Shown one piece after another: positions 1-8,662 of a stretch of DNA of 64,000 nucleotides; the stretch's first letter is position 1, and each line of letters starts with the position of its first letter. Source of the stretch: Sporosarcina pasteurii (GTDB lineage: Bacteria > Bacillota > Bacilli > Bacillales_A > Planococcaceae); assembly GCF_041295575.1 (NCBI RefSeq), contig NZ_CP160452.1, forward strand, positions 744,001-808,000. The letters run 5' to 3'. The notes below the pieces were generated by a model. It did no database searches. It worked only from the letters and a program-made list of their open reading frames with translations, and was not told the origin of the DNA. The translations under genes were made by a program, and so were the position numbers.

Positions 1-917
1 TTTTGAAGTACAACCTCAGTTATTTTGGAGATTGTGACACGGCGCTGTTCGATACTGTTTAATAACCACTGAACCTGATTATATTGTTCATTAATATATT
101 TTGACATGTCTTGACTTTGATTGCGCATCGTTAAATACTCACGATTTATTTGAATAGATGGTAAGTATCGATCATTTAAAAAGTAAGAGAGTCCATGATC
201 AGTTTCTTCAATAATAATGTCTGGAGTTACATATTCAGTCGTAAAATCGGTTATATTGGCACAAGGTTTTGGATTTAATGTTTTAATGAAATCATGGAGC
301 GTTTTTACTTCCGCTAACGTAATCTCCATTCGTGTAGCAATGACATTCCATTTCCGTTCGGCCAATAAATCAAAATAACTTTCAATTAAAGTAAATGCCA
401 ACTTTTCGTCTGGATAGTTGTAAGTTAGTTGTAAGAGTAAGCATTCCTGCAAGTTTCTTGCACCGATCCCGATAGGACCAATTTGTTGTAACAGTTGAAC
501 GCCATGTGTGATAACGCTTTCATCATAGTGAGTACAATTCCCAGGTAATTGTAAATAACCGTTATCGTCTAGGTTGTTAATAAGGTATTCTAGCAATCGG
601 ATGTCTTGCATCTGTCGAAATTCAAGTTTAGCCTGTTGAACTAATTCTTTACGCATATCGTTCCCATCGCAAGGTATCCAGTCTAATGATAGATTAGAAG
701 CATCTGATGAACTGCGAATACGTCGCGTCGGACGATATTCCGAAGTGATATCTTGTTTTTCTTTTAGTTCAATTAAAGGGTTATCCAAAGCTTGTTCTTT
801 CATATATTCATAGAGTCCATACGTTGAATATTGTAAAAGCTCTATCGCTTGTCTAAGCGCTGGCGTCATGACCAAATTTAACTCTTGAACTTGTTTTGGT
901 TGAAGTATAATTTGCAT
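1..917 (-). CDS. rpoN: RNA polymerase sigma-54 factor RpoN (SigL), 3' part cut by window edge
   Basis: Alternative sigma factor that directs RNA polymerase to -24/-12 promoters and needs an AAA+ activator to open them. The reading frame from the ATG at 917 is open to the window edge (about 305 codons). It begins MQIILQPKQVQELNLVMTPA, the glutamine/leucine-rich region I that contacts activators. A core-binding region with the pattern LxYLINNLDDNGYL follows. The C-terminal HTH and RpoN box lie outside the window. The start has an AGGGGGG ribosome site close upstream. It sits 1.6 kb from a sigma-54 activator and 3.1 kb from two sigma-54 promoters, so the regulon components are physically grouped. 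Confidence 0.95.
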   Translation of the reverse strand, partial: MQIILQPKQVQELNLVMTPALRQAIELLQYSTYGLYEYMKEQALDNPLIELKEKQDITSEYRPTRRIRSSSDASNLSLDWIPCDGNDMRKELVQQAKLEFRQMQDIRLLEYLINNLDDNGYLQLPGNCTHYDESVITHGVQLLQQIGPIGIGARNLQECLLLQLTYNYPDEKLAFTLIESYFDLLAERKWNVIATRMEITLAEVKTLHDFIKTLNPKPCANITDFTTEYVTPDIIIEETDHGLSYFLNDRYLPSIQINREYLTMRNQSQDMSKYINEQYNQVQWLLNSIEQRRVTISKITEVVLQ

Positions 918-1030
918 ACCTGTCCCCCCTCTTTATGTTAATCAAATTTACCTGTTATAGAATGAATCATCTAAAAATACATTATATTCATTATAGTATA
1001 TCCTATTTTGATTTTCGAGGGGAAAATAGA

Positions 1031-1107
1031 AAAAAAGTGAAATTCGAATCACTTTTTAAAGAAGAGAAGCCCTAAAACGATTATTATTTAAATAATGTTT
1101 CAGGGCT
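1031..1107 (-). terminator. Tandem intrinsic terminators after the M24 peptidase gene
   Basis: Two hairpins follow the stop codon on the minus strand. The first pairs AGCCCT at 1068-1073 with its complement around 1102-1107. The second is AAAAAGTGA/TCACTTTTT (1032-1040 with 1049-1057), followed by a T run on the minus strand. They separate the peptidase from rpoN. Confidence 0.7.
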
Positions 1108-1118
1108 CTCAATTATGA

Positions 1119-2222
1119 TTATAAAGTTTGTAATTCTCTTGGGAATGAAGTAAGGACTTCTGCTTCGCCTTTTTCATTTATATAGACGGTGTCTTCAATT
1201 CTTACGCCGCCATATTCAGGAATATAAATTCCAGGTTCAATAGTAAAAACAAGGCCTTCATTTGCGATATTTTCGTTATTTTTATGGACAGACGGTTCTT
1301 CATGAACTTCGATACCTAACCCATGTCCAACACGGTTATTGAAGTATTCATCATATCCTTCATTGGCAATAACATCTCTAGCAGCAATGTCGAATGTTTT
1401 TAAAGCAACCCCTGCTTTGACTGCGTTGATACCAGCTTGGTTGGATTTTAAGACAATATCGTAAATTTCTTTTTGCTTTTCAGTTGGTTCTCCGATAATG
1501 AAAGTACGTGTCGTGTCAGAGCAATACCCATCTTTTACAACGCCCATATCGATCAATAAGAAATCCCCTTCTTGGAATTGGCGATCACCAGGTGTTCCGT
1601 GCGGAAGGGCAGCTTTCTCGCCAGATAACACAATTGTTGAGAATGAAGGGCCGTCTGCACCGAGCTCTCTCATTAGTGTTTCGAATTCCGCAGTCAGTTC
1701 AAGTTCAGTCATACCAACTTTCACTTTTTTAATTCCTTCAGCTAATACTTTCTCAATAATATTGATCGCATTTTGCATTAGTTCGATTTCTTCTCGTGAT
1801 TTCCTCATTCTTAATTCGTCCGTAAATGGTTGAATATCAACCACTTCTGCTTGTGGGAAAAATGCTCGCAAGCTGTCATAGCGGAATAAATTTAATGATT
1901 TCTTTTCCACACCAAAAAGTTTAGCATCGTTACTTAGTGCATTCGAAACAACCTCAAATGGCACTTGTTCATCGGAAATAGGAATAATAGTAGTGACATC
2001 CGTAACTGCTTCTGCAGCACTTTTATCTAAAGCAGGCACGAATAAAATTGTTTGCTCTACTCTTGTATCAATCATTAAGGACATAAAACGTTCGTGTGGT
2101 TCTGAATTAAATCCAGAATAATAAAAGACGTTTGCCGGGTCCGTAATCATTGCAATTTCAATTTCTTGTTCAGAAAGATACTGGGCTAAAGCGGTTCTTC
2201 TATGTTCATAAATCGTGCTCAT
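1119..2222 (-). CDS. M24-family Xaa-Pro peptidase (aminopeptidase P / prolidase type)
   Basis: Cytosolic dinuclear-metal peptidase that cleaves X-Pro bonds. The 367-residue protein has an N-terminal creatinase-like domain (about 1-135) and a C-terminal pita-bread catalytic domain. All five metal ligands of the family are visible: D225 (LIDMG), D236 (SDTTRTF), H300 (VGHGLGIEVHEEP), E329 (TIEPGIY) and E343 (RIEDTV). The ATG at 2222 is preceded by a GGAGG-type site. It is monocistronic, ending at tandem terminators. Similar to Bacillus YqhT/YkvY; the exact substrate cannot be told from sequence. Confidence 0.93.
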   Translation of the reverse strand: MSTIYEHRRTALAQYLSEQEIEIAMITDPANVFYYSGFNSEPHERFMSLMIDTRVEQTILFVPALDKSAAEAVTDVTTIIPISDEQVPFEVVSNALSNDAKLFGVEKKSLNLFRYDSLRAFFPQAEVVDIQPFTDELRMRKSREEIELMQNAINIIEKVLAEGIKKVKVGMTELELTAEFETLMRELGADGPSFSTIVLSGEKAALPHGTPGDRQFQEGDFLLIDMGVVKDGYCSDTTRTFIIGEPTEKQKEIYDIVLKSNQAGINAVKAGVALKTFDIAARDVIANEGYDEYFNNRVGHGLGIEVHEEPSVHKNNENIANEGLVFTIEPGIYIPEYGGVRIEDTVYINEKGEAEVLTSFPRELQTL

Positions 2223-2462
2223 GGTGAAACTCCTCCATATATGTTTAATTAGTTACTATATCTATTGTTGCAAGTTTGAGGCTCAAGTGCAAATTTGGCA
2301 TGGAAGTTACAGTGTGAAAATTAATTCGATAGGGGAGAGGTAAGCTTATTATGAAGGAAAAGCTTTAAGTTCAACGGAGGTATGATTCTGAAACCGAACT
2401 TGTCGAGTAAAGATAGATGAGTGAGGTTATTTAATACGAACACGCCAATCATAAATAAACTT

Positions 2463-2500
2463 AAAAAAGTTCAGCCAATATTTCTTGACTGAACTTTCTT
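2463..2500 (-). terminator. Intrinsic terminator of the sigma-54 activator gene
   Basis: AAAGTTCAG (2466-2474) pairs with CTGAACTTT (2489-2497). On the minus strand it ends in a T run. It lies about 25 bp after the activator stop. The rest of 2223-2524 shows no other feature. Confidence 0.75.
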
Positions 2501-2524
2501 CGTTTTATGTAATTCTTCGTTCTC

Positions 2525-3898
2525 TTATTTTTCTGGAAGGAGATCTTGGCAATGCTCCCGAATCAACCTAGATGCCCTGGATTGGCTAATGTCAAGGTCT
2601 TTTGCGACTGCTCGGGAAGATTGGTTTTTATCATAAGATCTTCTGACCAGCGTCCGGGTGGTTTCTTCTAAAGCGCAATCCAAGGAATTTGGATGAATCA
2701 ATTGAGGAATATCTTTAACTTGGTCTTGGATTACTTGAGGTAAGTCATCGATTTGAATAATGGAACCGCCCACGATGACTAGCCGTTCAATTAAGTTTTC
2801 AAGTTGACGAATATTGCCGGGCCAAGAATAGTAATACAGTACATCTAAACAACTCGGGGAGATGACTTTATTAGTATTGTATTTTTCATTAAACTTATTT
2901 AAAAAGCTGTAGGTGAGCGGAATGATGTCTTCACTTCGCTCCCGCAGTGGAGGCATATGGACATCAATTACGTTTAATCGATAAAATAAATCCTCTCGGA
3001 ACCGTTTATTTCTAACCATTTCAAGTAAATTCTGATTCGTGGCTGCGATAATACGGATGTCTACTTTTTTACTTTCACTGCTACCAATCGGGATAAATTG
3101 CTTATCCTGAATAACTCCTAACACTTTCGCTTGTAGGGATAATGCCAACTCTCCAATCTCATCTAGAAAAATTGTTCCATTATTTGCGGCTTCGAACAAT
3201 CCTGTTTTTCCTTCTTTATTTGCGCCTGTAAATGCGCCACCTGTGTAACCAAACAGTTCTGATTCTAATAAGTCTTCAGGAATTGCAGCGCAATTGACAG
3301 TTAAGAAAGGGCCACTCTTTCTGTGGCTAATCTGGTGTAAGTAATAAGCGAGTACACCTTTGCCGGTTCCTGATTCTCCCTGAATAAGGATTGTAGAATC
3401 AGTAGGGGCTACCTTATTGCTAAATTCTATGATTTTACCAACCTTCGGACTATTCGTAATGAAGTTACTGTGCGACTCCTCTTTCTCTGTAATTTCTTCT
3501 ATGAGGCTTTTTTTCTCGATGAGCCTCTTGAAATTATTGAGTTCAGTCGAAGTAATGAATACATATTCAATTTCATGATCGTCGTTGAGAATCGGGATGG
3601 CTGTAGTTAATAATTCAGCGCCGATATAAGTTTGCTGTTTTAAATGAACGGGTTCTTTCCGTTCAAACACATCCGGAACAATTGATGGTTTCCAATATCC
3701 TTGCTCATACAGCTCGTGATTATATTTTCCCAAAATCTCATCTTGCTTCAAGCCGTAATGTTTTTCACAATTTCGGTTAACATAAACAATCTGCTTTTCG
3801 CTGTTTAGAACAAAGATTTCATCTGAAGAGTAGTCTAAAATCTTCAACATCGATTCTAATGTTACATCCACTTTCTTTTCCATTGAATTGTTTCTCAA
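2525..3898 (-). CDS. PAS-domain sigma-54-dependent transcriptional activator (RocR/AcoR type)
   Basis: Enhancer-binding protein that hydrolyses ATP to open sigma-54 promoters. In the 457-residue product a PAS sensor occupies about residues 12-120. The AAA+ domain has Walker A GESGTGKG (about 174-181), the sigma-54 contact loop GAFTGA (about 221-226) and Walker B GTIFLDE (about 241-247). A Fis-type HTH lies at about 426-448. I chose the TTG at 3898 because AAGGGAAGG lies 7 nt upstream; the longer ATG at 3967 has no such site and would run into the duplicated regulatory block. The gene is divergent from the Rieske oxygenase operon and close to its two sigma-54 promoters, so it is most likely the local activator. 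The signal sensed by the PAS domain is unknown; carnitine or a product is the obvious guess. Confidence 0.92.
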   Translation of the reverse strand: MRNNSMEKKVDVTLESMLKILDYSSDEIFVLNSEKQIVYVNRNCEKHYGLKQDEILGKYNHELYEQGYWKPSIVPDVFERKEPVHLKQQTYIGAELLTTAIPILNDDHEIEYVFITSTELNNFKRLIEKKSLIEEITEKEESHSNFITNSPKVGKIIEFSNKVAPTDSTILIQGESGTGKGVLAYYLHQISHRKSGPFLTVNCAAIPEDLLESELFGYTGGAFTGANKEGKTGLFEAANNGTIFLDEIGELALSLQAKVLGVIQDKQFIPIGSSESKKVDIRIIAATNQNLLEMVRNKRFREDLFYRLNVIDVHMPPLRERSEDIIPLTYSFLNKFNEKYNTNKVISPSCLDVLYYYSWPGNIRQLENLIERLVIVGGSIIQIDDLPQVIQDQVKDIPQLIHPNSLDCALEETTRTLVRRSYDKNQSSRAVAKDLDISQSRASRLIREHCQDLLPEK

Positions 3899-3962
3899 TG
3901 ACCAACCTTCCCTTCTATTCGGAGTAGTGAGTTTATTTTGAATAAAAACAACCTTCGTTTTA

Positions 3963-3979
3963 TGCAATTATGATTCAGG
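3963..3979. promoter_or_regulatory. Candidate activator binding site (UAS), copy A
   Basis: Contains GCAATTATGATTCAGG, conserved with one change in copy B. It lies about 60-75 bp upstream of the -24 element at 4039, within the range used by sigma-54 enhancer proteins. Binding is inferred only from conservation and position. Confidence 0.45.
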
Positions 3980-4038
3980 TCAATCTCGTTTTTTAGTGAG
4001 TGATTAAAAACTTGCTTTTAAATCAATGTTTTTAATGT

Positions 4039-4054
4039 TGGCACGGGACTTGCA
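4039..4054 (+). promoter_or_regulatory. Sigma-54 (-24/-12) promoter, copy A
   Basis: TGGCACGGGACTTGCA matches the RpoN consensus TGGCAC-N5-TTGCW exactly. It points toward the Rieske oxygenase operon, 650 nt before the first gene. A second perfect copy lies at 4450. Confidence 0.9.
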
Positions 4055-4189
4055 ACATAAGTCAGTGACGATGCGGAAACAAAAATATGTCTAGTACTTA
4101 TTCTAGCATGAATGGCATGACTAAGGAAATTTAGACTAGCAAGCTTATCCGTTTTTATAAGGTCACTAAGGTCACTAAGGTCAAGAAAT

Positions 4190-4269
4190 CTGTCCTGATT
4201 CTTAAGAAAGTGCTGAGTGTTAAAAACATAAAGCTCATCAGAAATGTAGTCTAAAATCTTCAACATCAA
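4190..4269 (-). pseudogene. Remnant of the 5' end of a second sigma-54 activator gene
   Basis: On the minus strand the reading frame starting near 4266 gives MLKILDYISDELYVFN, closely matching the PAS start of the intact activator (MLKILDYSSDEIFVLN). Homology is lost after about 17 residues and the frame continues into short GGTCACTAA-type repeats (4164-4182). It carries no AAA+ or HTH region. It looks like what remains of a duplicated activator after deletion of most of it and of whatever lay behind promoter copy A. Confidence 0.75.
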
Positions 4270-4369
4270 TTCTTAGATTATTTCACTCTTTTCTTCTTTA
4301 GATTGTTTCCGACGAATCACCCTTGATTTTTGAGTAGTGAGTGCATTTTGAATAGAGTGACTATTATTA

Positions 4370-4400
4370 CGAGGCAATTATGACTCAGGACTACCTCGTG
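4370..4400. promoter_or_regulatory. Candidate UAS with inverted repeat, copy B
   Basis: ACGAGG (4370-4375) and CCTCGT (4395-4400) form an inverted repeat around the conserved core GCAATTATGACTCAGG. The site is about 50-80 bp upstream of the -24 element at 4450. It is a good candidate binding site for the divergent activator. Copy A keeps the core but only part of the outer repeat. Confidence 0.5.
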
Positions 4401-4449
4401 GGATAATCAATTATTTGAAAATTGCCTATAACTCAATGTTTTTTAAAGT

Positions 4450-4465
4450 TGGCACGGGTCTTGCA
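4450..4465 (+). promoter_or_regulatory. Sigma-54 (-24/-12) promoter, copy B, proximal to the oxygenase operon
   Basis: TGGCACGGGTCTTGCA is a perfect RpoN site. Transcription would start near 4477, giving a leader of about 225 nt before the reductase gene. This is the likely main promoter of the operon. Confidence 0.92.
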
Positions 4466-4602
4466 TTGTATTTAAGTGACGAGAGGAAAGTGAGACTACC
4501 GTCTAGCGCTTATTCAACTAAGACTAGCAGGTTTGATGGGCATTCAGATAGTCCACTGAATTATGACATCTGTCCTTTTGATTACAAAGAAGGAGGTGAG
4601 CG

Positions 4603-4635
4603 TTGGTAGTGGTAAGAATGGGAGAAGAGGAATAA
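4603..4635 (+). other. Possible 10-codon leader ORF
   Basis: AAGGAGGTGA ends a few bases before a TTG that opens a 10-codon frame (LVVVRMGEEE, stop at 4633-4635) inside the operon leader. It may be a translated leader, a relic of a lost gene, or chance. The strong ribosome site is the only reason to report it. Confidence 0.3.
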
Positions 4636-4703
4636 TTCATTCTGAACACATGTGAATTCGTAGCATCAAGTAGTACATACAAAAGTATTCAGGAGGAATG
4701 AAT

Positions 4704-5750
4704 ATGGATAAATCAACTGAAATATTTGATATAACGGTTATTGGTGGAGGACCGGTAGGATTATTTACCGCTTTTTATGCCGGTATGCGCCAGGCATCGG
4801 TGAAAATCATCGAAAGCCTTCCTCAATTAGGTGGGCAATTATCGGCGCTGTATCCTGAAAAATATATTTACGATATTGCTGGCTTTCCTAAAATTGGGGC
4901 ACAAGAGCTCGTTGATAATTTAATGGAACAAATGAATCAATTTGAATCCACCATCTGTCTTGGAGAGTCAGTAGAGACTGTTGAAAAAGGAGAAGACGGT
5001 ATATTTAAATTAACAACAAATAAAGATGTACACTACACAAAAACAATCATTATTACCGCAGGCAATGGAGCTTTCCAGCCACGAAAAATGAATATTGAAG
5101 GAGAAGAAAAGTATACAGATAAAAACCTTCATTATTTCGTTACAAATTTACATGAATTTGCGGGTAAAAATGTAGTGTTATTTGGCGGCGGTGATTCAGC
5201 AGTTGATTGGGCGTTAATGCTTGAGCCGATTGCAAAGAAAGTAACACTCATTCATCGCAGGGACAAATTCCGTGCGCATGAGCATAGTGTTGAGCTGTTA
5301 AAGCAGTCAACAGTCGAGGTGTTAACACCGTATGTACCCGTTGAATTAGTTGGGGATGAAAAAATTGAAAAAGTCATTGTTAAGGAAACAAAGGGTGACG
5401 AATTACTTGAACTTGAAGTAGACGATGTACTTGTCAATTATGGATTTGTATCTTCCCTTGGTCCTATTAATAATTGGGGACTTGAGATTGAAAGAAATTC
5501 GATTGTCGTTAATTCTAAAATGGAAACAAATATTAAAGGAATTTATGCAACAGGAGACATTTGCACATATGAGGGGAAAGTGAAGTTAATTGCTACTGGA
5601 TTCGGCGAGTCACCGATCGCAGTTAGTAATGCGAAAGTATATATCGATCCCACTGCAAGAGTGCAAGCTCCACATAGTACAACTGTAATGGGTGATAGGG
5701 AGAAAGAGCAGGAGAAAGCAAAAGTAAAAGAAACTGCAGGTGCGAAATAA
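4704..5750 (+). CDS. Ferredoxin-NADP reductase type 2 (thioredoxin-reductase-like, YumC family)
   Basis: FAD flavoprotein that moves electrons from NAD(P)H to ferredoxin. The 348-residue protein has two Rossmann motifs: FAD-binding [16 protein letters not shown] near the N-terminus and NAD(P)-binding [12 protein letters not shown] near residue 160. The thioredoxin-reductase CxxC pair is absent, as expected for this FNR class. The ATG at 4704 is chosen because AGGAGG ends 7 nt before it; the ATG at 4698 is too close. It is the first gene of the operon and is followed directly by a ferredoxin, so the two probably form the electron supply of the Rieske oxygenase. A housekeeping paralogue is expected elsewhere in the genome. 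Confidence 0.9.
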   Translation: MDKSTEIFDITVIGGGPVGLFTAFYAGMRQASVKIIESLPQLGGQLSALYPEKYIYDIAGFPKIGAQELVDNLMEQMNQFESTICLGESVETVEKGEDGIFKLTTNKDVHYTKTIIITAGNGAFQPRKMNIEGEEKYTDKNLHYFVTNLHEFAGKNVVLFGGGDSAVDWALMLEPIAKKVTLIHRRDKFRAHEHSVELLKQSTVEVLTPYVPVELVGDEKIEKVIVKETKGDELLELEVDDVLVNYGFVSSLGPINNWGLEIERNSIVVNSKMETNIKGIYATGDICTYEGKVKLIATGFGESPIAVSNAKVYIDPTARVQAPHSTTVMGDREKEQEKAKVKETAGAK

Positions 5751-5759
5751 CTCACTTAG

Positions 5760-6047
<288 letters not shown>

Positions 6048-6115
6048 CTAGAATTCAAAATCAGATAGGGTATTCATTGGTCTAAAAATAAAGATAATTT
6101 GGAGGAGAATGAAAA

Positions 6116-7207
6116 ATGGCTTATAATAAAGTGATAAATGCAACGCAGAGAACATTTGAAAGAACGATGACGTATGACATGTACACGGATCCAAAAGTAT
6201 TAGAAAAAGAAATGGACTTAATTTTCTCGAAGTCTTGGCAACTCGTAGGTCATGTAAGTCAGGTAGAAAAAGCAGGTGCTTTCTTCACAGCTGATGTAAT
6301 GGGCGAGCCAATTATTGTAATTAGAGGTACGGATGAGGTACTTCGTGCATTTTATAATGTGTGTCCGCACCGGGCAACAAAGCTTGAAAAGAATGAAGCT
6401 GGTAAAAAGAAGATTTTACAATGTATGTATCATGGTTGGACATTTAAAACAGATGGCAGTTTGAACAGAGCACCAAACTTTCGTGGTGAAGATGCAGCTT
6501 GCGTACAAGATGCTTGTCTAAGACCTGTGCGAATGGAAGTATTAGAATCCTTGATTTTCGTTAACTTGGATGATAATGCGACACCATTAGCTGAGTCGTA
6601 TGGCGATTTCTTTGACCAATTAAGCAAATTTGAGTTTTTAAGTGAATTGAAACGAACACACAGAAAGACACGTATTATTAAGGCAAACTGGAAAGCGTTT
6701 ATTGATAACTATTTAGAATGTGACCATTGCCATATCGCACATCCGAGTTTTATAGATACGCTTGATATGAAAGATTATCAAATTACGATGTGCGAAAATT
6801 ATTCAATCCAAGGAACAGTTGTTAAACCTGACAAACAATATGGAGAAGTAGACTTAAATGAAGCGGAAATGCAAGGTGGAACCTTCTTTTGGCTCTGGCC
6901 GAATCTAATGTTGACGATTTATCCGGGGCCAGGGAATATGGCGTCCATCGAAATGATTCCAATCGATCACGAAACGACGTTAGCTGTTTATACTTACTAT
7001 TTCCGTGAGGATAGTCTAGAGAAATTAAGTCAAGAGGAAAAAGATTTAATGACGTTTGCAGAAGAAGTTCGAGCGGAGGATATAGAACTTGTTGAACTCG
7101 AGCAAATTGGGTTCCGTTCCCGTGCATTTAACAAAGGACGTTATGCTTCTTCAGAACAGGCGATTGTACAATTTCATGAAATGGTATTGGAGGCTCTCGA
7201 TGAATAA
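6116..7207 (+). CDS. Rieske non-haem iron oxygenase, carnitine monooxygenase-like (CntA/YeaW)
   Basis: Ring-hydroxylating-type oxygenase alpha subunit, 363 residues, near the length of CntA and YeaW. Rieske ligands are C83, H85, C103 and H106 (CPH...CMYH). The mononuclear iron motif DNYLECDHCHIAHP supplies H204 and H209, with D322 as the likely third ligand. E201 occupies the bridging position; Glu instead of the common Asp there is a reported mark of CntA, and the +3/+8 spacing to the histidines is the same. FFWLWPNLML and the SRAFNKGR tail also resemble YeaW. Known CntA splits L-carnitine to trimethylamine and malic semialdehyde. The neighbours fit that reaction better than glycine betaine demethylation. 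Other quaternary amines remain possible. Confidence 0.85.
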   Translation: MAYNKVINATQRTFERTMTYDMYTDPKVLEKEMDLIFSKSWQLVGHVSQVEKAGAFFTADVMGEPIIVIRGTDEVLRAFYNVCPHRATKLEKNEAGKKKILQCMYHGWTFKTDGSLNRAPNFRGEDAACVQDACLRPVRMEVLESLIFVNLDDNATPLAESYGDFFDQLSKFEFLSELKRTHRKTRIIKANWKAFIDNYLECDHCHIAHPSFIDTLDMKDYQITMCENYSIQGTVVKPDKQYGEVDLNEAEMQGGTFFWLWPNLMLTIYPGPGNMASIEMIPIDHETTLAVYTYYFREDSLEKLSQEEKDLMTFAEEVRAEDIELVELEQIGFRSRAFNKGRYASSEQAIVQFHEMVLEALDE

Positions 7208-8651
7208 ATTAGCGGATGAAGTAAAGGTAGAAAAAAAGTATTTAATCATTAATGGGGAACGGGTAGGGGCAAATCATTATGCCCCCCTGTACTCTCCGTA
7301 TTCGGAAGAGAAAATTGCAGAGATAGCAATGGCGGATGAAGAATTAACGAAACAAGCAATTCAGGCTGCCGACGAAGCGAGGGAGCGAATTGCCAGTATG
7401 CCAGCGTATGAGCGAGCGGAGATTTTAGAAAAGGTCGTCGCATTGTTAAAAGCGAAAGCGGATGAGGCAGCTAAGATTATTTCACTTGAATCTGCTAAAC
7501 CTCTTATGTTCGCGAAAGCGGAAGTTGCAAGAACAATTGAAACGTATAAGTTTGCGGCTGAAGAGGCTAAGAGAATACACGGTGAAATGATTCCTTTTGA
7601 TGCCGCAACTGGTGGTGTCGGTCGAATTGGATATACAGTAAGGGAACCAATTGGCATTATTGGAGCCATTACTCCATTTAACTTTCCATTAAACCTTGTT
7701 GCACATAAAGTCGGTCCTGCAATAGCGGCAGGGAATACGATTGTATTAAAGCCTGCATCTCAGACACCTCTTTCAGCTCTCTTTATTGCGGAGATTTTTG
7801 AGGAAGCGGGGCTTCCAGCAGGTGTTTTGAATATTGTCACAGGATCTGGTCGTATTGTTGGGGAAACGATTGTAGCCGATGACCGAGTTAACATGATTAC
7901 ATTTACAGGAAGTCCGAGCGTTGGGATTGGCATTAACAACAAAGCAGGATTGAAAAAGACAACATTAGAATTAGGGTCGAATTCGGCGCTCATTATTGAC
8001 AAAGATGTGGACGTTGATGAGATCATTGAACGTTGTATAATGGGCGCATTTTCTAACCAAGGACAAGTATGTATTTCTTTGCAACGGGTCTATGTCCATG
8101 AAGATGTGTATGAAGAGTTTATCAAGAAATTTGTAGAAGCGGCTAAACAGTTAAAGTTAGGTGACCCACTTAATCCAGACACCTACGTATCTTCCCTTAT
8201 TACTAAAGAAGAGTTAGATAGAACACTTAGCTGGATTGAAGAAGCAAAGAGAGGCCAAGCAGAAATTCTAGCAGGCGGTAAGGTACAGGGGAATATTCTG
8301 GAGCCTACAATTATTACAAATGTGGATTCTGAGCTGAAAGTTTCATGCCAAGAAGTTTTCGCGCCAATAGTTGCTGTAAACCAAGTGACATCGGTTGAGG
8401 AAGCGATAGAGCAAGTGAATGACTCGCAATTTGGGCTTCAAGCTGGTATTTACACAAATCACGTTAAAAACGCTTTGTATGCGGCAAAAAATCTCCAAGT
8501 TGGTGGCGTGATTATTAATGATGTTCCAACATTCAGGGTTGATCAAATGCCATACGGCGGTGTTAAGGACAGCGGAACAGGCAGGGAAGGTATAAAATAT
8601 GCTGTCGAAGACATGACAGAATTAAAGCTCGTCGTCTGGAATCAAGGGTAA
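7200..8651 (+). CDS. NAD(P)-dependent aldehyde dehydrogenase, probable malic semialdehyde dehydrogenase
   Basis: Aldehyde dehydrogenase superfamily, 483 residues. Catalytic residues are visible: N161 (TPFNFP), general base E257 (LELGSNSA) and nucleophile C291 (NQGQVCIS). The ATG at 7200 overlaps the oxygenase stop by 8 nt and follows GGAGG, indicating translational coupling. The family includes succinic semialdehyde and lactaldehyde dehydrogenases. Position between a carnitine oxygenase-like gene and a D-malate dehydrogenase-like gene suggests oxidation of malic semialdehyde to malate. Substrate is inferred from context only. Confidence 0.88.
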   Translation: MNKLADEVKVEKKYLIINGERVGANHYAPLYSPYSEEKIAEIAMADEELTKQAIQAADEARERIASMPAYERAEILEKVVALLKAKADEAAKIISLESAKPLMFAKAEVARTIETYKFAAEEAKRIHGEMIPFDAATGGVGRIGYTVREPIGIIGAITPFNFPLNLVAHKVGPAIAAGNTIVLKPASQTPLSALFIAEIFEEAGLPAGVLNIVTGSGRIVGETIVADDRVNMITFTGSPSVGIGINNKAGLKKTTLELGSNSALIIDKDVDVDEIIERCIMGAFSNQGQVCISLQRVYVHEDVYEEFIKKFVEAAKQLKLGDPLNPDTYVSSLITKEELDRTLSWIEEAKRGQAEILAGGKVQGNILEPTIITNVDSELKVSCQEVFAPIVAVNQVTSVEEAIEQVNDSQFGLQAGIYTNHVKNALYAAKNLQVGGVIINDVPTFRVDQMPYGGVKDSGTGREGIKYAVEDMTELKLVVWNQG

Positions 8652-8662
8652 AGGGGATTATT

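Larger units (their letters stand above)
3830..4110. repeat. Copy A of a tandemly duplicated activator-start/promoter block
   Basis: This segment and the one at about 4246-4530 align at an offset of 411-416 bp. Shared marks, in order: the start of the activator reading frame (MLKILDY on the minus strand), GTAGTGAGT...ATTTTGAAT, GCAATTATGAYTCAGG, a perfect sigma-54 promoter, GTGACGA, and GTCTAG..CTTATTC in the leader. Copy A is joined to the intact activator gene. Confidence 0.8.
4246..4530. repeat. Copy B of the tandemly duplicated activator-start/promoter block
   Basis: Partner of copy A (3830-4110). It includes the truncated activator start, the candidate UAS, a perfect sigma-54 promoter and about 80 bp of similar leader. 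The copies have diverged clearly, so the duplication is not recent. Confidence 0.8.

Noticed and set aside
4415..4609. 64-codon plus-strand frame across sigma-54 promoter B
   Set aside because: It covers the promoter itself, has no ribosome site and no recognisable protein pattern.
6116..7207. Assignment of the oxygenase as glycine betaine monooxygenase GbcA
   Set aside because: GbcA is longer, and the flanking aldehyde and D-malate dehydrogenase-like genes fit carnitine cleavage better; not fully excluded.
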